The translations under genes were made by a program, and so were the position numbers. A stretch of DNA of 64,000 nucleotides. It comes from Lactiplantibacillus paraplantarum. Lineage in GTDB: Bacteria > Bacillota > Bacilli > Lactobacillales > Lactobacillaceae. The stretch is from assembly GCF_003641145.1 (NCBI RefSeq), contig NZ_CP032744.1:806001-870000 (forward strand), written 5' to 3'. Under the pieces are notes generated by a model. It made no database searches, was not told where the DNA came from, and worked only from the letters and a program-made list of their open reading frames with translations. Below, one piece after another: positions 25,383-37,476 of the stretch; the stretch's first letter is position 1; every line of letters begins with the position of its first letter.

Positions 25383-25407
25383 CCAGTCAATTGACTGGCT
25401 TTTTTTA
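25383..25407 (+). terminator. Terminator after tRNA cluster
   Basis: CCAGTCAATTGACTGG perfect palindrome followed by CTTTTTTT. Confidence 0.88.
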
Positions 25408-25505
25408 TGGCCTTTTTTTGGAACTGAGCATGTCTAAGCACATTACTAGCACGTCTTGATAATTAGCGGTAATACCTTACAAGCGGCATTCAGTGTCCTG
25501 ATCAA

Positions 25506-25532
25506 GCTAGTTAACACTAACTAGCGTTTTTA
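25506..25532 (+). terminator. Orphan terminator-like hairpin
   Basis: GCTAGTTA / TAACTAGC 8-bp perfect stem with 4-base loop and GTTTTTA. No gene is recognised just upstream. The remainder of 25408-25807 shows nothing else recognisable. Confidence 0.6.
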
Positions 25533-25807
25533 GTAGGCCTAAGTAGTCGACTTTTGAGTTTAACGATTGCGCATACCGGATAAATTAGTTGTTGGTGATC
25601 TAGACTGGGACATCATTATTAAGATGGCACACAATGATCGGTGACGTAACTTGACATATTTTAAATAGGTAGTTCAATGAATATGAGGACCTCATAAATT
25701 AATCATTAGTGCGTGTTAGATGGTCCAATCAATTGAAAGCAAACGGTCAGCGTGCTATGCTGTAACAACCGTTAAGGACATACTGGTCCGCGGTTTGGGT
25801 GAAATTC

Positions 25808-25836
25808 TTTGCTTTTTTTCATTATCCTCGTATAAT
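25808..25836 (+). promoter_or_regulatory. Promoter of ctsR-clpC
   Basis: TATAAT at 25831-25836 with a weak -35 (TTTGCT, 25808-25813) at 17 bases. Confidence 0.65.
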
Positions 25837-25839
25837 AAT

Positions 25840-25856
25840 AGTCAATATTAGTCAAA
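25840..25856 (+). promoter_or_regulatory. CtsR operator
   Basis: Direct heptad repeat AGTCAAT-ATT-AGTCAAA, matching the CtsR consensus RGTCAAA-N3-RGTCAAA with one change. It lies just downstream of the -10, over the expected start of transcription, so bound CtsR would block initiation. Confidence 0.88.
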
Positions 25857-25878
25857 GATAATGAAAAGGGTGAAGCAC

Positions 25879-26346
25879 ATGCAAAGTCAAAATATCTCGG
25901 ATATTATTGAAAAGTATTTAAAAAGTATTTTGGCGGACTCGGAGCATGTTGAAATTCGACGGTCAGAAATTGCCGACCTTTTCAACGTGGTACCCTCACA
26001 GATTAATTATGTGATTAAGACCCGGTTTACGATCCAAAATGGTTACTTAGTAGAAAGTAAACGTGGTGGTGGTGGTTATATTCGCATTGAAAAGGTTAAT
26101 TTGGTCGATGATGCTGATGTGTTAGATGCCCTCATTCAAGTGATCGGCGATTCTATCACACAACGAGACGCCTACGCAGTCGTCCAGAGTCTATATGAGG
26201 ACGATGTCTTAAATCGTAGGGAAGCGCAGTTGATTTTAGTGGCCATCGATCACGAGACGTTAGGTTTAACGGACCGGGACTTAGAAAATAGTTTGCGGGC
26301 TCGGATAATTATCGGGATCTTGAACCACTTGCGTTACGAAAGCTAA
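25879..26346 (+). CDS. ctsR: Class III stress gene repressor CtsR
   Basis: 155-residue repressor of clp genes. N-terminal winged helix (about 1-65, with IRRSEIADLFNVVPSQINYVIKTRFT), then the glycine-rich wing RGGGGYIRI that senses heat, and a C-terminal helical domain for dimerisation and degradation. The start is the ATG at 25879 after AAAAGGGTG; the ATG at 25861 is too close to the operator and lacks a ribosome site. It autoregulates through the site at 25840-25856. clpC follows 18 bases downstream; mcsA and mcsB are absent. Confidence 0.95.
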   Translation: MQSQNISDIIEKYLKSILADSEHVEIRRSEIADLFNVVPSQINYVIKTRFTIQNGYLVESKRGGGGYIRIEKVNLVDDADVLDALIQVIGDSITQRDAYAVVQSLYEDDVLNRREAQLILVAIDHETLGLTDRDLENSLRARIIIGILNHLRYES

Positions 26347-26364
26347 AGAAAGCGAGGAATCGCA

Positions 26365-28869
26365 ATGGATAACTTATTTACACCTAGTGCTAAGAGTGTC
26401 TTAGTACTGGCACAGGAACAGGCCAAATATTTTAAGCATCAGGCAGTTGGTACGGAGCATTTGCTACTAGCCTTGGCGATTGAGAAGAATGGAATTGCGA
26501 ATAAGGTGCTGCAACAATATGCCGTTAGTGAAGATGACATTCGCGAAGAAATCGAACGGTTCACTGGCTATGGGACGTTGAGCAATGTTGGCAAGGATAC
26601 TTACTTACCATATTCACCAAAGGCCAAAGAGATTTTATCCGTTGCTGGTGATGAAGCAAAACGGCTCGGTGCTAACAAGATTGGAACTGAGCATTTATTG
26701 CTAGCGATGCTCTCTGATGAAAGTATCCTTTCCTCGCGAATCTTGATGAACTTGAATTTAGATCTTGGTCAGACGCGTAAAGTCGTTCTTCGTAAGCTAG
26801 GTGTCAGTGACGCCATGAGCAAGCGCAAGGGGAATGCCACTAATCGCGGTGGTAAAAAGGCTGAAGGAACGCCAACGCTGGATTCATTAGCACGGGATTT
26901 AACCCAACTAGCTAGTGAACAAGAGATGGACCCAGTGGTTGGTCGTTCTAAGGAAGTCAAACGGGTGATTCAGATCCTGTCACGGCGAACCAAGAATAAT
27001 CCGGTATTAATCGGTGAACCTGGGGTTGGTAAGACGGCGATTGCGGAGGGCCTTGCCCAAAAGATCGTTGCGGGCGATGTCCCAACTGATATGGCCGATA
27101 AACGGTTGATGATGCTTGATATGGGGTCGCTAGTGGCTGGTACTAAGTATCGTGGTGAATTTGAAGACCGCTTAAAGAAAGTGATTGACGAAATTTATAA
27201 CGATGGCCACGTTATTTTGTTCATTGATGAATTGCATACCTTGATTGGTGCCGGTGGTGCTGAAGGCGCGATTGATGCTTCTAACATTTTGAAGCCCGCG
27301 CTTGCACGGGGCGAACTTCAAACGATTGGTGCCACCACTTTAAATGAATATCAAAAGTACATTGAATCTGACGCAGCTTTGGAACGTCGCTTTGCAACGG
27401 TGATGGTCAACGAACCAGCTGAGGATGAAGCCGTTGAAATTTTAAACGGGTTACGGCCACGTTATGAAGAACATCATCGGGTCACAATTACAGATGAAGC
27501 CGTTGATCAGGCGGTTAAGTTATCTAGTCGCTATATTAGTGACCGCTTCTTACCTGATAAGGCGATTGATTTGATGGATGAAGCGGCTGCTAAGGTACGG
27601 ATCGATCAGATGGATCAGCCAACAAAATTATCCAAAAATCAAGATAAGCTGGCACAGTTACGTGAGGACAAGGAAACTGCGATTGAAGCGCAAGATTTTG
27701 AACAAGCCGCTGATATCCGTAAGCAGGAAATGCAACTTAAACAACGCCTTGATCGAATTGAGGCAGATCAGGAAGCACAAACCACTGAAGGGACGACCCC
27801 ACACTATGATTTACAAGTGACGGGTGAAGATATCGCTCAGGTGGTTGCTGAATGGACTGGCGTACCGTTGACACAGTTACAAAAGTCTGAAAGCGAACGT
27901 TTAGTCAACTTAGAGAAGATCTTACATGAACGGGTAGTTGGTCAACCCGAAGCGGTGTCCGCAGTGGCCCGTGCCATTCGACGGGCTCGGAGCGGTTTGA
28001 AGGATCCGAGCCGCCCAATTGGTTCGTTTATGTTCTTAGGACCAACCGGGGTTGGTAAGACGGAACTTGCTAAAGCGTTAGCCGCAGCGATGTTTGGTTC
28101 TGAAGATAATATGATTCGAATTGACATGTCTGAATACATGGAGCGCTACTCAACGAGCCGGTTGATTGGTTCTGCACCGGGCTACGTTGGTTACGATGAA
28201 GGTGGCCAGTTGACGGAAAAGGTTCGCCAGAAGCCATACTCAGTCGTTCTCTTCGATGAAGTTGAAAAGGCCCATCCAGACGTTTTCAATATTTTATTGC
28301 AAGTCTTAGACGATGGTTACTTGACGGATTCTAAGGGACGTAAAGTCGACTTTAGAAATACGATCTTAATTATGACATCGAACCTTGGGGCAACCACGCT
28401 GCGTGACGAGAAGTCAGTTGGCTTTGGTGCAACTGATAAAGCTAATGACTACAATGCGGTTGCAGCAACGATTCGTGCGACATTGAAGCAGACTTTCCGG
28501 CCAGAATTCTTGAACCGGATTGATGAGACGATTGTCTTCCACTCATTGAATAAGGAAGAATTACATGAAATCGTTAAGTTGATGTCACAAGAAATCGTTA
28601 ATCGGGTGGCCCAACAAGGAATCAAGATTAAAATCACGCCGGCGGCCATTGACGTAGTCGCTAAGGCAGGGTTTGACCCTGAGTACGGTGCCCGGCCAAT
28701 TCGGCGAGCATTGCAGACTGAAATCGAAGACCGGTTAAGCGAAGAATTATTGACTGGTGCGATTAAAGTCGATGATCAAGTAACAATTGGTGCCAGCAAA
28801 GGTGCGATTACCATTAACATTAAAAATCAGCCTAAGCCGGATGGTCGTTCGACCGTTTCATCGAAGTAG
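26365..28869 (+). CDS. clpC: ClpC ATPase, AAA+ unfoldase subunit of Clp protease
   Basis: 834 residues. Two Clp-N repeats (about 1-145) bind adaptors such as MecA. AAA1 has Walker A GEPGVGKT (about 218) and Walker [15 protein letters not shown]-type coiled middle domain (about 425-465; [20 protein letters not shown]) follows. AAA2 has Walker A GPTGVGKT (about 558) and [15 protein letters not shown]. The protein unfolds substrates for ClpP under heat and other stress. Cotranscribed with ctsR, terminated at 28888. Confidence 0.97.
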   Translation: MDNLFTPSAKSVLVLAQEQAKYFKHQAVGTEHLLLALAIEKNGIANKVLQQYAVSEDDIREEIERFTGYGTLSNVGKDTYLPYSPKAKEILSVAGDEAKRLGANKIGTEHLLLAMLSDESILSSRILMNLNLDLGQTRKVVLRKLGVSDAMSKRKGNATNRGGKKAEGTPTLDSLARDLTQLASEQEMDPVVGRSKEVKRVIQILSRRTKNNPVLIGEPGVGKTAIAEGLAQKIVAGDVPTDMADKRLMMLDMGSLVAGTKYRGEFEDRLKKVIDEIYNDGHVILFIDELHTLIGAGGAEGAIDASNILKPALARGELQTIGATTLNEYQKYIESDAALERRFATVMVNEPAEDEAVEILNGLRPRYEEHHRVTITDEAVDQAVKLSSRYISDRFLPDKAIDLMDEAAAKVRIDQMDQPTKLSKNQDKLAQLREDKETAIEAQDFEQAADIRKQEMQLKQRLDRIEADQEAQTTEGTTPHYDLQVTGEDIAQVVAEWTGVPLTQLQKSESERLVNLEKILHERVVGQPEAVSAVARAIRRARSGLKDPSRPIGSFMFLGPTGVGKTELAKALAAAMFGSEDNMIRIDMSEYMERYSTSRLIGSAPGYVGYDEGGQLTEKVRQKPYSVVLFDEVEKAHPDVFNILLQVLDDGYLTDSKGRKVDFRNTILIMTSNLGATTLRDEKSVGFGATDKANDYNAVAATIRATLKQTFRPEFLNRIDETIVFHSLNKEELHEIVKLMSQEIVNRVAQQGIKIKITPAAIDVVAKAGFDPEYGARPIRRALQTEIEDRLSEELLTGAIKVDDQVTIGASKGAITINIKNQPKPDGRSTVSSK

Positions 28870-28887
28870 GTTAAAATAACAACATGA

Positions 28888-28926
28888 TGACGCTTGAAGT
28901 AAGTTTTACTTCAAGCGTCATTTTTA
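28888..28926 (+). terminator. Intrinsic terminator after clpC
   Basis: TGACGCTTGAAGTAA pairs with TTACTTCAAGCGTCA, then T5. Confidence 0.93.
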
Positions 28927-29030
28927 GGTTGAGGCATGATTAAAGTCAACTGTAAGGCCCAAGGCTGGTGGTTCGATGCTGATTGGTGTAAATTATAATA
29001 GGAAATAAAGTCAAGGAAGAAGATGATGAC

Positions 29031-29633
29031 ATGACGACACGAGCTGAGCAGATGGCAAAAACGCACCAGGCAATTTTAGATACGGCCAGAACGTTGTTTT
29101 TGAAAAATGGTTATGATGCAACGAGTACTCGTGATATTGCCAATGCGATCGGTATCACACAGCCGGCACTCTACCACCATTTTAAAGATAAAGAAGTGAT
29201 TTTCTTAGCCGTAATTACAACGGTTGGTGCGGAAATCAGAGCTGGGATTGAAGCGATTCAAGCTCGAACGGATTGGTCACCGCTAGAACAGTTGACGGAA
29301 GTGTCATTATTATTGACACATAAACATCCGGCTGATGTTTTCACGTTGATTCACTCGAGCTTTAAAGCACTTACCCATGAACATATCCGTGAGTTAGGCG
29401 GAGTATTTGCAACTGATTATGTACAACCAATTCAAACTGTCTTTGAACAACCGGCTATGAATCTACAGTCTGGGGTGACACCACAAATGGCAACGAACTT
29501 TTATATTACCAGCCTAAGCCCGCTGTTTAACAGTTTTCATCGTATTGGTGATCCACATGCTGATGAACGAACCCGTGTACAGACCTTATTGAAGATGATT
29601 TTATACGGGGTTGCCAGTGAATCAGAAAATTAA
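29031..29633 (+). CDS. TetR/AcrR family regulator
   Basis: 200 residues. The N-terminal helix-turn-helix (about 10-55; AILDTARTLFLKNGYDATSTRDIANAIGITQPALYHHFKDKE) is canonical; the C-terminal ligand domain is not assignable. Start ATG at 29031 follows GGAAGAAG. It sits alone between clpC and rpoB, with no obvious target gene beside it, so its regulon is unknown. Confidence 0.9.
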   Translation: MTTRAEQMAKTHQAILDTARTLFLKNGYDATSTRDIANAIGITQPALYHHFKDKEVIFLAVITTVGAEIRAGIEAIQARTDWSPLEQLTEVSLLLTHKHPADVFTLIHSSFKALTHEHIRELGGVFATDYVQPIQTVFEQPAMNLQSGVTPQMATNFYITSLSPLFNSFHRIGDPHADERTRVQTLLKMILYGVASESEN

Positions 29634-29655
29634 TCATCATATATAAGTCTACTGG

Positions 29656-29684
29656 TTGACAACGATAGTTATTCGATGTATATT
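29656..29684 (+). promoter_or_regulatory. rpoBC promoter
   Basis: TTGACA (29656-29661), 17-base spacer, TATATT (29679-29684), about 200 bases upstream of rpoB. Confidence 0.82.
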
Positions 29685-29699
29685 ATAACTTGTCTGTAA

Positions 29700-29887
29700 C
29701 CGTGAACTCGAGCGAACGCGCAATCTATTGTCTGTGCGGCTCGTTAATATAAATCCAAAAATAGTCAACTTAAGCGACTATTTTTGGTTTTTTTATGCCC
29801 AAAATTCGGTCAAAAACGCATTTGTAACACAAATGTAATATTTGGCTGGAGGCGCGAGTTCCGGAATAATAAGAAGGGGTGAACAAC
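29700..29887 (+). ncRNA. Structured rpoB leader (Lacto-rpoB type candidate)
   Basis: The long leader contains a stem CGAGC...GCTCG enclosing GCGCA...TGTGC (about 29708-29743), then a perfect intrinsic terminator at 29755-29794. A conserved RNA called Lacto-rpoB is known upstream of rpoB in lactobacilli; I assign this region by position and structure, not by a covariance model. Confidence 0.6.
29755..29794 (+). terminator. Intrinsic terminator inside rpoB leader (attenuator candidate)
   Basis: CCAAAAATAGTC (29755-29766) pairs perfectly with GACTATTTTTGG (29776-29787), followed by T7, between the rpoB promoter and gene. Confidence 0.88.
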
Positions 29888-32800
29888 TTGGCCGGACATT
29901 TAGTAAAATACGGTAAACACCGTACCCGTAGAAGTTATGCACGTATCAAGGAAGTCCTTGATCTGCCTAACTTGATCGAAATCCAGACCGATTCTTACCA
30001 ATGGTTCTTGGATGAAGGTCTCCGGGAAATGTTTGAAGATATTATGCCGATCGATGATTTCGCAGGAAAACTTTCACTTGAATTTGTCGACTATCAATTA
30101 TTAGAACCAAAGTACACCGTCGAAGAAGCTCGTGAACATGATGCCAACTACTCGGCACCATTGCACGTTACCCTACGTTTAACTAACCACGAAACTGGTG
30201 AAATTAAGTCGCAAGACGTATTCTTCGGTGATTTTCCATTAATGACTGAACAAGGGACGTTTATTATCAACGGTGCCGAACGGGTCATTGTTTCACAATT
30301 GGTTCGTTCACCCGGCGTTTACTTTAATGAAGAATTAGATAAAAATGGGCGTCCTAGCTACGGCACAACGGTTATTCCTAACCGAGGTGCCTGGTTAGAA
30401 CTTGAAACCGACGCCAAGAATGTCTCATACGTACGGATCGACCGTACTCGGAAGATTCCATTGACGGAATTAGTCCGGGCCTTAGGTTATGGTTCTGACG
30501 ACGACATTATCGACATGTTAGGTGAAACTGACAGTTTGATGTTGACGTTGGAAAAAGATGTTCATAAGAACACCGACGATTCACGGGTTGAAGAATCCTT
30601 AAAGGATATCTACGAACGGCTACGTCCTGGTGAACCTAAGACGGCTGACAGTTCACGGAGCTTATTGACTGCCCGGTTCTTCGATCCAAAACGTTATGAC
30701 TTCGCACCAGTTGGTCGTTACAAGGTCAACAAGAAGTTAAGTATGAAGACGCGCTTAATGGACCAAACATTAGCTGAAACATTAGCTGATCCTGATACTG
30801 GTGAAGTGATTGCGCAAAAGGATACGGTCATTGACAAGAATGTCATGGCTAAACTATCCCCATACTTGGAACGTGACGACTTTAAGACGGTCACTTACAC
30901 ACCATCTGACGAAGCCGTTGTGACGAATCCAATGGTCTTACAAGTTGTTAAGGTTTATTCACAAAACGACCCTGAAAAGGTTGTGAATGTGATTGGTAAT
31001 GGCAACATTGATTTGAAGTTCAAGCACATTGTGCCTGCTGATATCATTGCTTCCATTAACTACTTCTTCAACTTGCAAGAAGGTCTTGGCTCAACCGATG
31101 ATATTGATCACTTGGGTAACCGGCGGATTCGTTCCGTGGGTGAATTATTGCAAAACCAATTCCGAATCGGGTTATCCCGGATGGAACGGGTTGTGCGTGA
31201 ACGGATGTCAATTCAAGATGCTGCGACGGTAACGCCACAACAATTGATCAACATTCGTCCAGTGGTTGCCTCAATTAAGGAATTCTTTGGGTCATCACAA
31301 TTGTCACAATTCATGGACCAAACCAACCCCTTAGGTGAATTAACGCATAAGCGGCGTTTATCAGCCTTAGGACCTGGTGGTTTGACTCGTGATCGGGCCG
31401 GATATGAAGTTCGTGACGTGCACTATACCCACTACGGTCGGATGTGCCCAATCGAAACGCCTGAAGGTCCTAACATTGGTTTGATCAACAGTTTGTCTTC
31501 TTATGCGAAGGTTAACCGTTACGGCTTCATCGAAACGCCATACCGGCGGGTTGATTGGACGACGCATAAGGTTACTGATAAGATCGACTACTTAGCAGCC
31601 GATGAAGAAGACCAATTCGTGATTGCACAAGCCAACTCCCCATTGAATGATGATGGTTCATTCGTTGAAGACACTGTTTTAGCTCGTAACAAGGAAGAAA
31701 ACTTGGAAACACCAATCGAAAATGTCGATTACATGGACGTTTCGCCTAAACAAGTGGTTGCCGTCGCAACGGCATGTATTCCTTTCTTGGAAAACGATGA
31801 CTCTAACCGTGCTTTGATGGGTGCCAACATGCAACGACAAGCGGTGCCGTTACTTGACCCGCATGCGCCATTAATTGGGACTGGGATTGAATACAAAGCC
31901 GCCCATGACTCAGGGATTGCCTTGATTTGTCGTCATGAAGGAACGGTTGAATACGTTGATGCTCGCGAAGTCCGCGTTCGTCGCGATGATGGTTCATTAG
32001 ACACTTACAAGTTAATGAAATTCCGCCGTTCTAATGGTGGTAAGAACTATAACCAACGGCCAATCGTTAAAGTCGGCGATCACGTTGATAATGACGAAGT
32101 CTTAGCCGATGGTCCAGCAATGGAAGGCGGGGAATTAGCCCTTGGGCAAAACCCATTAGTTGCTTTCATGACTTGGAATGGTTATAACTTCGAAGATGCC
32201 ATCATTATTAATGAACGTTTAGTCCGTGAAGACGTCTACACGTCAATTCATATTGAAGAATATGAATCAGAAGCACGTGATACCAAGCTTGGACCTGAAG
32301 AAATGACTCGTGAAATTCCTAACGTTGGGGAAGATGCATTGAAGAACCTTGACGAAGACGGGATTATCCGGATTGGGGCCGAAGTTAAAGATGGCGACAT
32401 CTTAGTTGGTAAGGTAACGCCTAAAGGGGTTACGGAATTATCAGCTGAAGAACGACTACTCCATGCAATCTTTGGTGAAAAGGCGCGTGAAGTTCGGGAT
32501 ACGTCACTCCGGGTTCCTCACGGTGGCGGCGGTATCATCCAGGACGTTAAGATCTTCACTCGTGAAAACGGTGATGAATTATCTCCTGGTGTTAACATGA
32601 TGGTTCGGGTCTACATCGCGCAAAAGCGGAAGATCCAAGTTGGTGACAAGATGGCCGGCCGGCATGGTAACAAAGGGACGGTTTCAATCGTGGTTCCTGA
32701 AGAAGACATGCCATACATGCCAGATGGGACGCCAATCGATATCATGTTAAGCCCAATGGGTGTGCCTTCTCGTATGAATATCGGGCAAGTGCTCGAATTG

Positions 32801-33493
32801 CATTTAGGGATGGCTGCTCGTAAGTTAGGGATTCACATGGCCACACCTGTCTTTGATGGTGCCCAAGATGAAGATATCTGGGAAGCAATTCGTGAAGCTG
32901 GTGTTGATTCTGATGCCAAGTCAATCGTCTATGATGGTCGGACTGGTGAACCGTTTGATAAGCGGGTCGCTGTTGGGGTCATGCACTACATGAAGCTTAG
33001 TCACATGGTTGACGATAAGATCCATGCTCGTTCAATCGGACCTTACTCTTTGGTTACGCAACAACCACTTGGTGGGAAAGCGCAATTTGGGGGCCAACGT
33101 TTCGGTGAAATGGAAGTTTGGGCCTTGGAAGCTTATGGTGCGGCTTACACCTTGCAAGAAATCTTGACTTACAAGTCTGATGACGTTGTTGGTCGGGTTA
33201 AGACCTATGAAGCCATCGTTAAGGGCGAACCAATTCCTAAGCCAGGCGTACCGGAATCATTCCGCGTGTTGGTTAAGGAATTGCAAGCACTTGGCCTTGA
33301 TATGAAAGTCTTGGATTCTGAAGACAAAGAAATCGAATTGCGGGACATGGATGATGATGACGATGAGGTTGTCAACGTTGATGCACTCAGCAAGTTTAAA
33401 CAACAACAAGATGAGAAGGCCGCTGACAAAGCCGCAAAAGCTGACGCTGCTAAGCCTTCTGAAACAACCAACGCTCAGCAAGATAATCAATAA
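29888..33493 (+). CDS. rpoB: RNA polymerase beta subunit
   Basis: 1201 residues from the TTG at 29888; the GTG at 29879 lies directly against the ribosome site GAAGGGG, so the TTG is preferred. Catalytic core subunit with beta'. The rifampicin pocket is wild type by eye: [30 protein letters not shown]. Further conserved blocks: [11 protein letters not shown], the nucleotide-contacting [25 protein letters not shown] and [24 protein letters not shown]. The C-terminus has an Asp-rich stretch and a Lys/Ala-rich tail of about 35 residues, a Firmicute-like extension. In operon with rpoC, 17 bases apart. Confidence 0.98.
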   Translation: MAGHLVKYGKHRTRRSYARIKEVLDLPNLIEIQTDSYQWFLDEGLREMFEDIMPIDDFAGKLSLEFVDYQLLEPKYTVEEAREHDANYSAPLHVTLRLTNHETGEIKSQDVFFGDFPLMTEQGTFIINGAERVIVSQLVRSPGVYFNEELDKNGRPSYGTTVIPNRGAWLELETDAKNVSYVRIDRTRKIPLTELVRALGYGSDDDIIDMLGETDSLMLTLEKDVHKNTDDSRVEESLKDIYERLRPGEPKTADSSRSLLTARFFDPKRYDFAPVGRYKVNKKLSMKTRLMDQTLAETLADPDTGEVIAQKDTVIDKNVMAKLSPYLERDDFKTVTYTPSDEAVVTNPMVLQVVKVYSQNDPEKVVNVIGNGNIDLKFKHIVPADIIASINYFFNLQEGLGSTDDIDHLGNRRIRSVGELLQNQFRIGLSRMERVVRERMSIQDAATVTPQQLINIRPVVASIKEFFGSSQLSQFMDQTNPLGELTHKRRLSALGPGGLTRDRAGYEVRDVHYTHYGRMCPIETPEGPNIGLINSLSSYAKVNRYGFIETPYRRVDWTTHKVTDKIDYLAADEEDQFVIAQANSPLNDDGSFVEDTVLARNKEENLETPIENVDYMDVSPKQVVAVATACIPFLENDDSNRALMGANMQRQAVPLLDPHAPLIGTGIEYKAAHDSGIALICRHEGTVEYVDAREVRVRRDDGSLDTYKLMKFRRSNGGKNYNQRPIVKVGDHVDNDEVLADGPAMEGGELALGQNPLVAFMTWNGYNFEDAIIINERLVREDVYTSIHIEEYESEARDTKLGPEEMTREIPNVGEDALKNLDEDGIIRIGAEVKDGDILVGKVTPKGVTELSAEERLLHAIFGEKAREVRDTSLRVPHGGGGIIQDVKIFTRENGDELSPGVNMMVRVYIAQKRKIQVGDKMAGRHGNKGTVSIVVPEEDMPYMPDGTPIDIMLSPMGVPSRMNIGQVLELHLGMAARKLGIHMATPVFDGAQDEDIWEAIREAGVDSDAKSIVYDGRTGEPFDKRVAVGVMHYMKLSHMVDDKIHARSIGPYSLVTQQPLGGKAQFGGQRFGEMEVWALEAYGAAYTLQEILTYKSDDVVGRVKTYEAIVKGEPIPKPGVPESFRVLVKELQALGLDMKVLDSEDKEIELRDMDDDDDEVVNVDALSKFKQQQDEKAADKAAKADAAKPSETTNAQQDNQ

Positions 33494-33510
33494 AAAGGGA
33501 GGTCGGTCCT

Positions 33511-36500
33511 TTGATCGATGTCAACAAGTTTGAAAGCATGCAAATCGGTCTGGCATCCCCAGACAAGATTCGCAGCTGGTCATATGGCGAAGTCAAAAAG
33601 CCAGAAACCATTAACTACCGGACATTGAAACCTGAAAAAGACGGTCTGTTTGACGAACGGATTTTTGGTCCTACTAAGGATTGGGAATGTGCTTGTGGTA
33701 AATACAAACGGATTCGTTATAAGGGTATTGTCTGTGACCGTTGTGGGGTCGAAGTGACTCGTAGTAAAGTCCGTCGTGAACGGATGGGTCATATCGAACT
33801 TGCCGCACCAGTTACTCACATCTGGTACTTTAAGGGAATTCCTAGCCGAATGGGCTTAGTCTTAGACATGAGTCCTCGGGCACTTGAAGAAATCATTTAC
33901 TTCGCTTCATATGTCGTTATCGAATCTGGTAACACGCCACTTGAAAAGAAGCAATTACTTTCTGAACGTGAATACCGTGAGAAGAAAGCCCAATATGGTA
34001 ACGAATTCGAAGCTGCCATGGGTGCTGAAGCCATCAAACGGTTATTAAATAACGTGGATCTTGAAAAAGAAGCTCGTGATTTAAAGGAAACTTTGAAGGA
34101 TGCTTCTGGTCAGAAACGGACCCGGGCCGTTCGACGGCTTGATATCATTGAAGCTTTCGTGACATCTGGTAACGAACCAGCTTGGATGGTAATGGACGCA
34201 ATTCCGGTTATTCCCCCGGATTTACGGCCGATGGTTCAATTGGAAGGTGGTCGTTTTGCCACTTCTGACTTGAATGACTTGTACCGACGGGTTATCAACC
34301 GGAATAACCGGTTGAAGCGCTTGTTGGACTTAAATGCACCTGGGATTATCGTGCAAAACGAAAAGCGGATGTTACAAGAAGCCGTTGATGCGTTGATCGA
34401 TAACGGTCGTCGTGGCCGTCCCGTTGCTGGTCCTGGTAACCGACCATTGAAGTCTCTTTCACACATGTTGAAAGGGAAGCAAGGCCGGTTCCGTCAAAAC
34501 TTACTTGGTAAGCGGGTCGACTACTCTGGTCGTTCGGTTATCGATGTTGGGCCTTTCTTGAAGATGAACCAAATGGGCTTACCACGTCAAATGGCGTTGG
34601 AATTGTTCAAACCGTTTATCATGAAAGAATTGGTTAAACGTGAATTAGCTTCTAACATTAAGAACGCTAAGCGGAAGATCGAACATGCTGATGACGATGT
34701 CTGGGGTGTGTTGGAAGACGTGATCAAGGAACATCCCGTTCTCTTGAACCGCGCCCCTACGCTTCACCGTTTGGGGATTCAAGCCTTTGAACCCGTCTTA
34801 GTTAGTGGTAAAGCGATGCGGCTCCATCCATTGGCTTGTGAAGCTTACAACGCCGATTTCGATGGTGACCAAATGGCCATTCACGTCCCTCTTTCAGACG
34901 AAGCCCAAGCCGAAGCGCGGCTCTTAATGTTAGCTGCCCATCATATCTTGGCACCTAAGGACGGGAAACCCGTTGTTACGCCATCTCAAGATATGGTTAT
35001 CGGTAACTACTACTTGACGACTGAAGAAATCGGTCGTGAAGGTGAAGGCATGATCTTCAAAGACTTGAACGAAGCTCAAAAGGCTTACCAATCAGGTTAC
35101 GTACACTTGCATAGCCGGGTGGGGGTTCAGGTCTCATCAATGCCTGACAAGCCATTTACAGACGATCAGAAGCAAGCTGTCTTAGTGACGACGGTTGGTA
35201 AGGCAATCTTTAACAATATTTTGCCTGGTAAGTTCCCTTACTTGAACGAACCAACCAACGACAACTTGATTGCTGGTACGCCGGACAAGTACTTCTTGAA
35301 GCCAGGTGAAGATATTCGTCAATTCTTGGATGCGCAGGAAATTATTCCACCATTCAAGAAAGGCTTCTTGGCCGACATTATTGCCGAAGTTTACAAGCAA
35401 TATCACGTGACGGCAACGTCACTCTTGCTTGACCGTATGAAGGACTTAGGTTACAACATTTCAACCAAGTCTGGTTTGACGGTTGGGGTTGCTGATATTA
35501 CTGGTTTGAAAGAAAAACCAGAAATTATCGCTGAAGCTCATAAGCAAGTTAATACGATTTCAAAACAGTTCCGTCGTGGTTTAATTACTGATGACGAACG
35601 TTATGAACGGGTCATTGGTGTCTGGAACGACGCTAAGGACCAAATCCAACAAAAACTGATTGAAAGTTTCAACGCGGATAACCCAATCTTTATGATGAGT
35701 GATTCCGGTGCGCGTGGTAACATTTCAAACTTTACTCAGTTAGCTGGGATGCGTGGTTTGATGGCTGCCCCTAACGGTAAGATCATGGAATTACCAATCC
35801 TTTCAAACTTCCGTGAAGGTTTGTCTGTCTTGGAAATGTTCATTTCAACCCATGGTGCTCGTAAAGGGATGACCGATACGGCGCTTAAGACTGCCAACTC
35901 AGGTTACCTGACTCGGCGTCTGGTTGATGTGGCCCAAGATGTTATCGTTCGTGAAAAGGATTGTGGTACTGACCGTGGCTTGCGGATTCACGCAATCATG
36001 GAAGGTAACGAAGTCATCGAACCGTTGTATGACCGGATCTTAGGTCGTTACACGATGAAGACTGTCTTTGATCCTGAAACGCATGATGAAATTGTTGGTA
36101 ACAACGTCTTGATCGACGAAGACTTAGCACATAAAATCGTTGATGCTGGTGTGACGGAAGTTACGATCCGTTCTGCATTTACTTGCAACACTAAGCATGG
36201 GGTTTGTGAACATTGCTACGGCCGTAACATGGCGACTGGTGATGAAGTTGAAGTTGGTGAAGCTGTTGGGACTGTTGCTGCACAGTCTATCGGTGAACCT
36301 GGTACCCAGTTAACCATGCGGAACTTCCATACCGGTGGTGTTGCCGGGGACGATATTACCCAAGGGTTGCCTCGTGTGCAAGAAATTGTGGAATCTCGGA
36401 ATCCTAAAGGGCGTGCCGAAATTACCGAAGTTACTGGTACGGTTGAATTAATTGAAGAAAATCCAGCGGAACGGACGAAGGAAGTTACGGTTAAGGGTGA

Positions 36501-37152
36501 AACCGATACCCGGACTTACACGTTGCCGTTAACAGCACGGATGGCGGTTAGTGAAGGCGACTTTATTCACCGTGGTGCTGCGTTGAACATTGGGTCAATT
36601 GATCCTAAACAACTAATTCAAGTACGGGACGTCTTATCAACTGAAAACTACTTGCTCCGTGAAGTTCAAAAGGTTTATCGGATGCAAGGGGTTGAAATTG
36701 GCGATAAGCACGTTGAAATCATGATTCGGCAAATGTTACGTAAGGTTCGGGTCATGGATCCGGGCGATACCGACGTCTTGCCTGGGACGTTAATGGATAT
36801 TGCAGACTTCAAGGACGAGAACTACAAGACCTTGATTGCCGGTGGTATTCCTGCAACGTCACGGCCTGTTATTCTTGGGATTACCAAAGCTGCGCTTGAA
36901 ACGAACAGTTTCTTGTCAGCTGCTTCATTCCAGGAAACGACTCGGGTCTTAACCGATGCTGCTATTCGTGGTAAGAACGATCCACTGATCGGGCTTAAAG
37001 AAAATGTTATCATTGGTAAGATCATTCCTGCTGGGACTGGTATGCCGGTTTACCGTCATATCAAACCAAAGGAAGTTGGCAACGTGGCTGATGGGGTTTA
37101 CTCAATCAGCGACCTTGAAAAACAAATGCAAGAACAAGATGCTAGCAAGTAA
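33511..37152 (+). CDS. rpoC: RNA polymerase beta-prime subunit
   Basis: 1213 residues with TTG start after GGGAGGT. N-terminal zinc site [20 protein letters not shown] (about 60-79). Catalytic [10 protein letters not shown] with the three Mg-binding Asp at about 448-455. Second zinc site in [13 protein letters not shown], and the bridge-helix/trigger-loop region with [16 protein letters not shown]. Length is that of the Firmicute form without the large proteobacterial insert. It ends the rpoBC operon before the terminator at 37166. Confidence 0.98.
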   Translation: MIDVNKFESMQIGLASPDKIRSWSYGEVKKPETINYRTLKPEKDGLFDERIFGPTKDWECACGKYKRIRYKGIVCDRCGVEVTRSKVRRERMGHIELAAPVTHIWYFKGIPSRMGLVLDMSPRALEEIIYFASYVVIESGNTPLEKKQLLSEREYREKKAQYGNEFEAAMGAEAIKRLLNNVDLEKEARDLKETLKDASGQKRTRAVRRLDIIEAFVTSGNEPAWMVMDAIPVIPPDLRPMVQLEGGRFATSDLNDLYRRVINRNNRLKRLLDLNAPGIIVQNEKRMLQEAVDALIDNGRRGRPVAGPGNRPLKSLSHMLKGKQGRFRQNLLGKRVDYSGRSVIDVGPFLKMNQMGLPRQMALELFKPFIMKELVKRELASNIKNAKRKIEHADDDVWGVLEDVIKEHPVLLNRAPTLHRLGIQAFEPVLVSGKAMRLHPLACEAYNADFDGDQMAIHVPLSDEAQAEARLLMLAAHHILAPKDGKPVVTPSQDMVIGNYYLTTEEIGREGEGMIFKDLNEAQKAYQSGYVHLHSRVGVQVSSMPDKPFTDDQKQAVLVTTVGKAIFNNILPGKFPYLNEPTNDNLIAGTPDKYFLKPGEDIRQFLDAQEIIPPFKKGFLADIIAEVYKQYHVTATSLLLDRMKDLGYNISTKSGLTVGVADITGLKEKPEIIAEAHKQVNTISKQFRRGLITDDERYERVIGVWNDAKDQIQQKLIESFNADNPIFMMSDSGARGNISNFTQLAGMRGLMAAPNGKIMELPILSNFREGLSVLEMFISTHGARKGMTDTALKTANSGYLTRRLVDVAQDVIVREKDCGTDRGLRIHAIMEGNEVIEPLYDRILGRYTMKTVFDPETHDEIVGNNVLIDEDLAHKIVDAGVTEVTIRSAFTCNTKHGVCEHCYGRNMATGDEVEVGEAVGTVAAQSIGEPGTQLTMRNFHTGGVAGDDITQGLPRVQEIVESRNPKGRAEITEVTGTVELIEENPAERTKEVTVKGETDTRTYTLPLTARMAVSEGDFIHRGAALNIGSIDPKQLIQVRDVLSTENYLLREVQKVYRMQGVEIGDKHVEIMIRQMLRKVRVMDPGDTDVLPGTLMDIADFKDENYKTLIAGGIPATSRPVILGITKAALETNSFLSAASFQETTRVLTDAAIRGKNDPLIGLKENVIIGKIIPAGTGMPVYRHIKPKEVGNVADGVYSISDLEKQMQEQDASK

Positions 37153-37165
37153 TTGCTAAGCAACT

Positions 37166-37198
37166 AAAAAAGGGCGGCCATGATGGTCGTCCTTTTTG
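37166..37198 (+). terminator. Intrinsic terminator after rpoC
   Basis: AAAAAGGGCGGCC pairs with GGTCGTCCTTTTT with a five-base loop, ending in a T run. Confidence 0.88.
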
Positions 37199-37264
37199 TG
37201 TACACTAGTGTAGGTAAGCCGCCGGGGTCGTCCGTCGATGAAGGCTAATTTTCAGGGGGAGAAT

Positions 37265-37440
37265 GCCAGCTGCGTCCCGCTGAAAAAGTTCAAGTTTGTG
37301 TCAACTTGCCTGGCTAGTGCATCCTGCACCGCGCTCCAGGCATTTCTGCTAGTTGCTGGAGCGCGGTGGACATGAAGTGCCCTATAATTGGCACACAGGC
37401 CTGGAGGCCGGTATAGGATGCACAATTAATAAAGTTTACT
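37265..37440. repeat. Dispersed non-coding repeat, copy C (palindromic)
   Basis: An imperfect inverted repeat with 25-base arms at 37317-37341 and 37399-37423 matches at 21 of 25 positions. Both arms resemble copy A: CTCCAGGCATTTCTGC-AR-TTGC-GGA with 2955-2985, and AATTGGCAC-CAG--C-GGAGG-CGG with 3634-3660. No credible gene lies in this 324-base gap. Confidence 0.6.
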
Positions 37441-37476
37441 GTGGAATGTTTTGATCATAGCTTGCAACAGCAGTGT

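Noticed and set aside
25250..25532. Integration or attachment site next to the tRNA cluster
   Set aside because: No integrase, no partial tRNA duplicate of att type and no prophage genes; the second tRNA-Pro is a complete gene.
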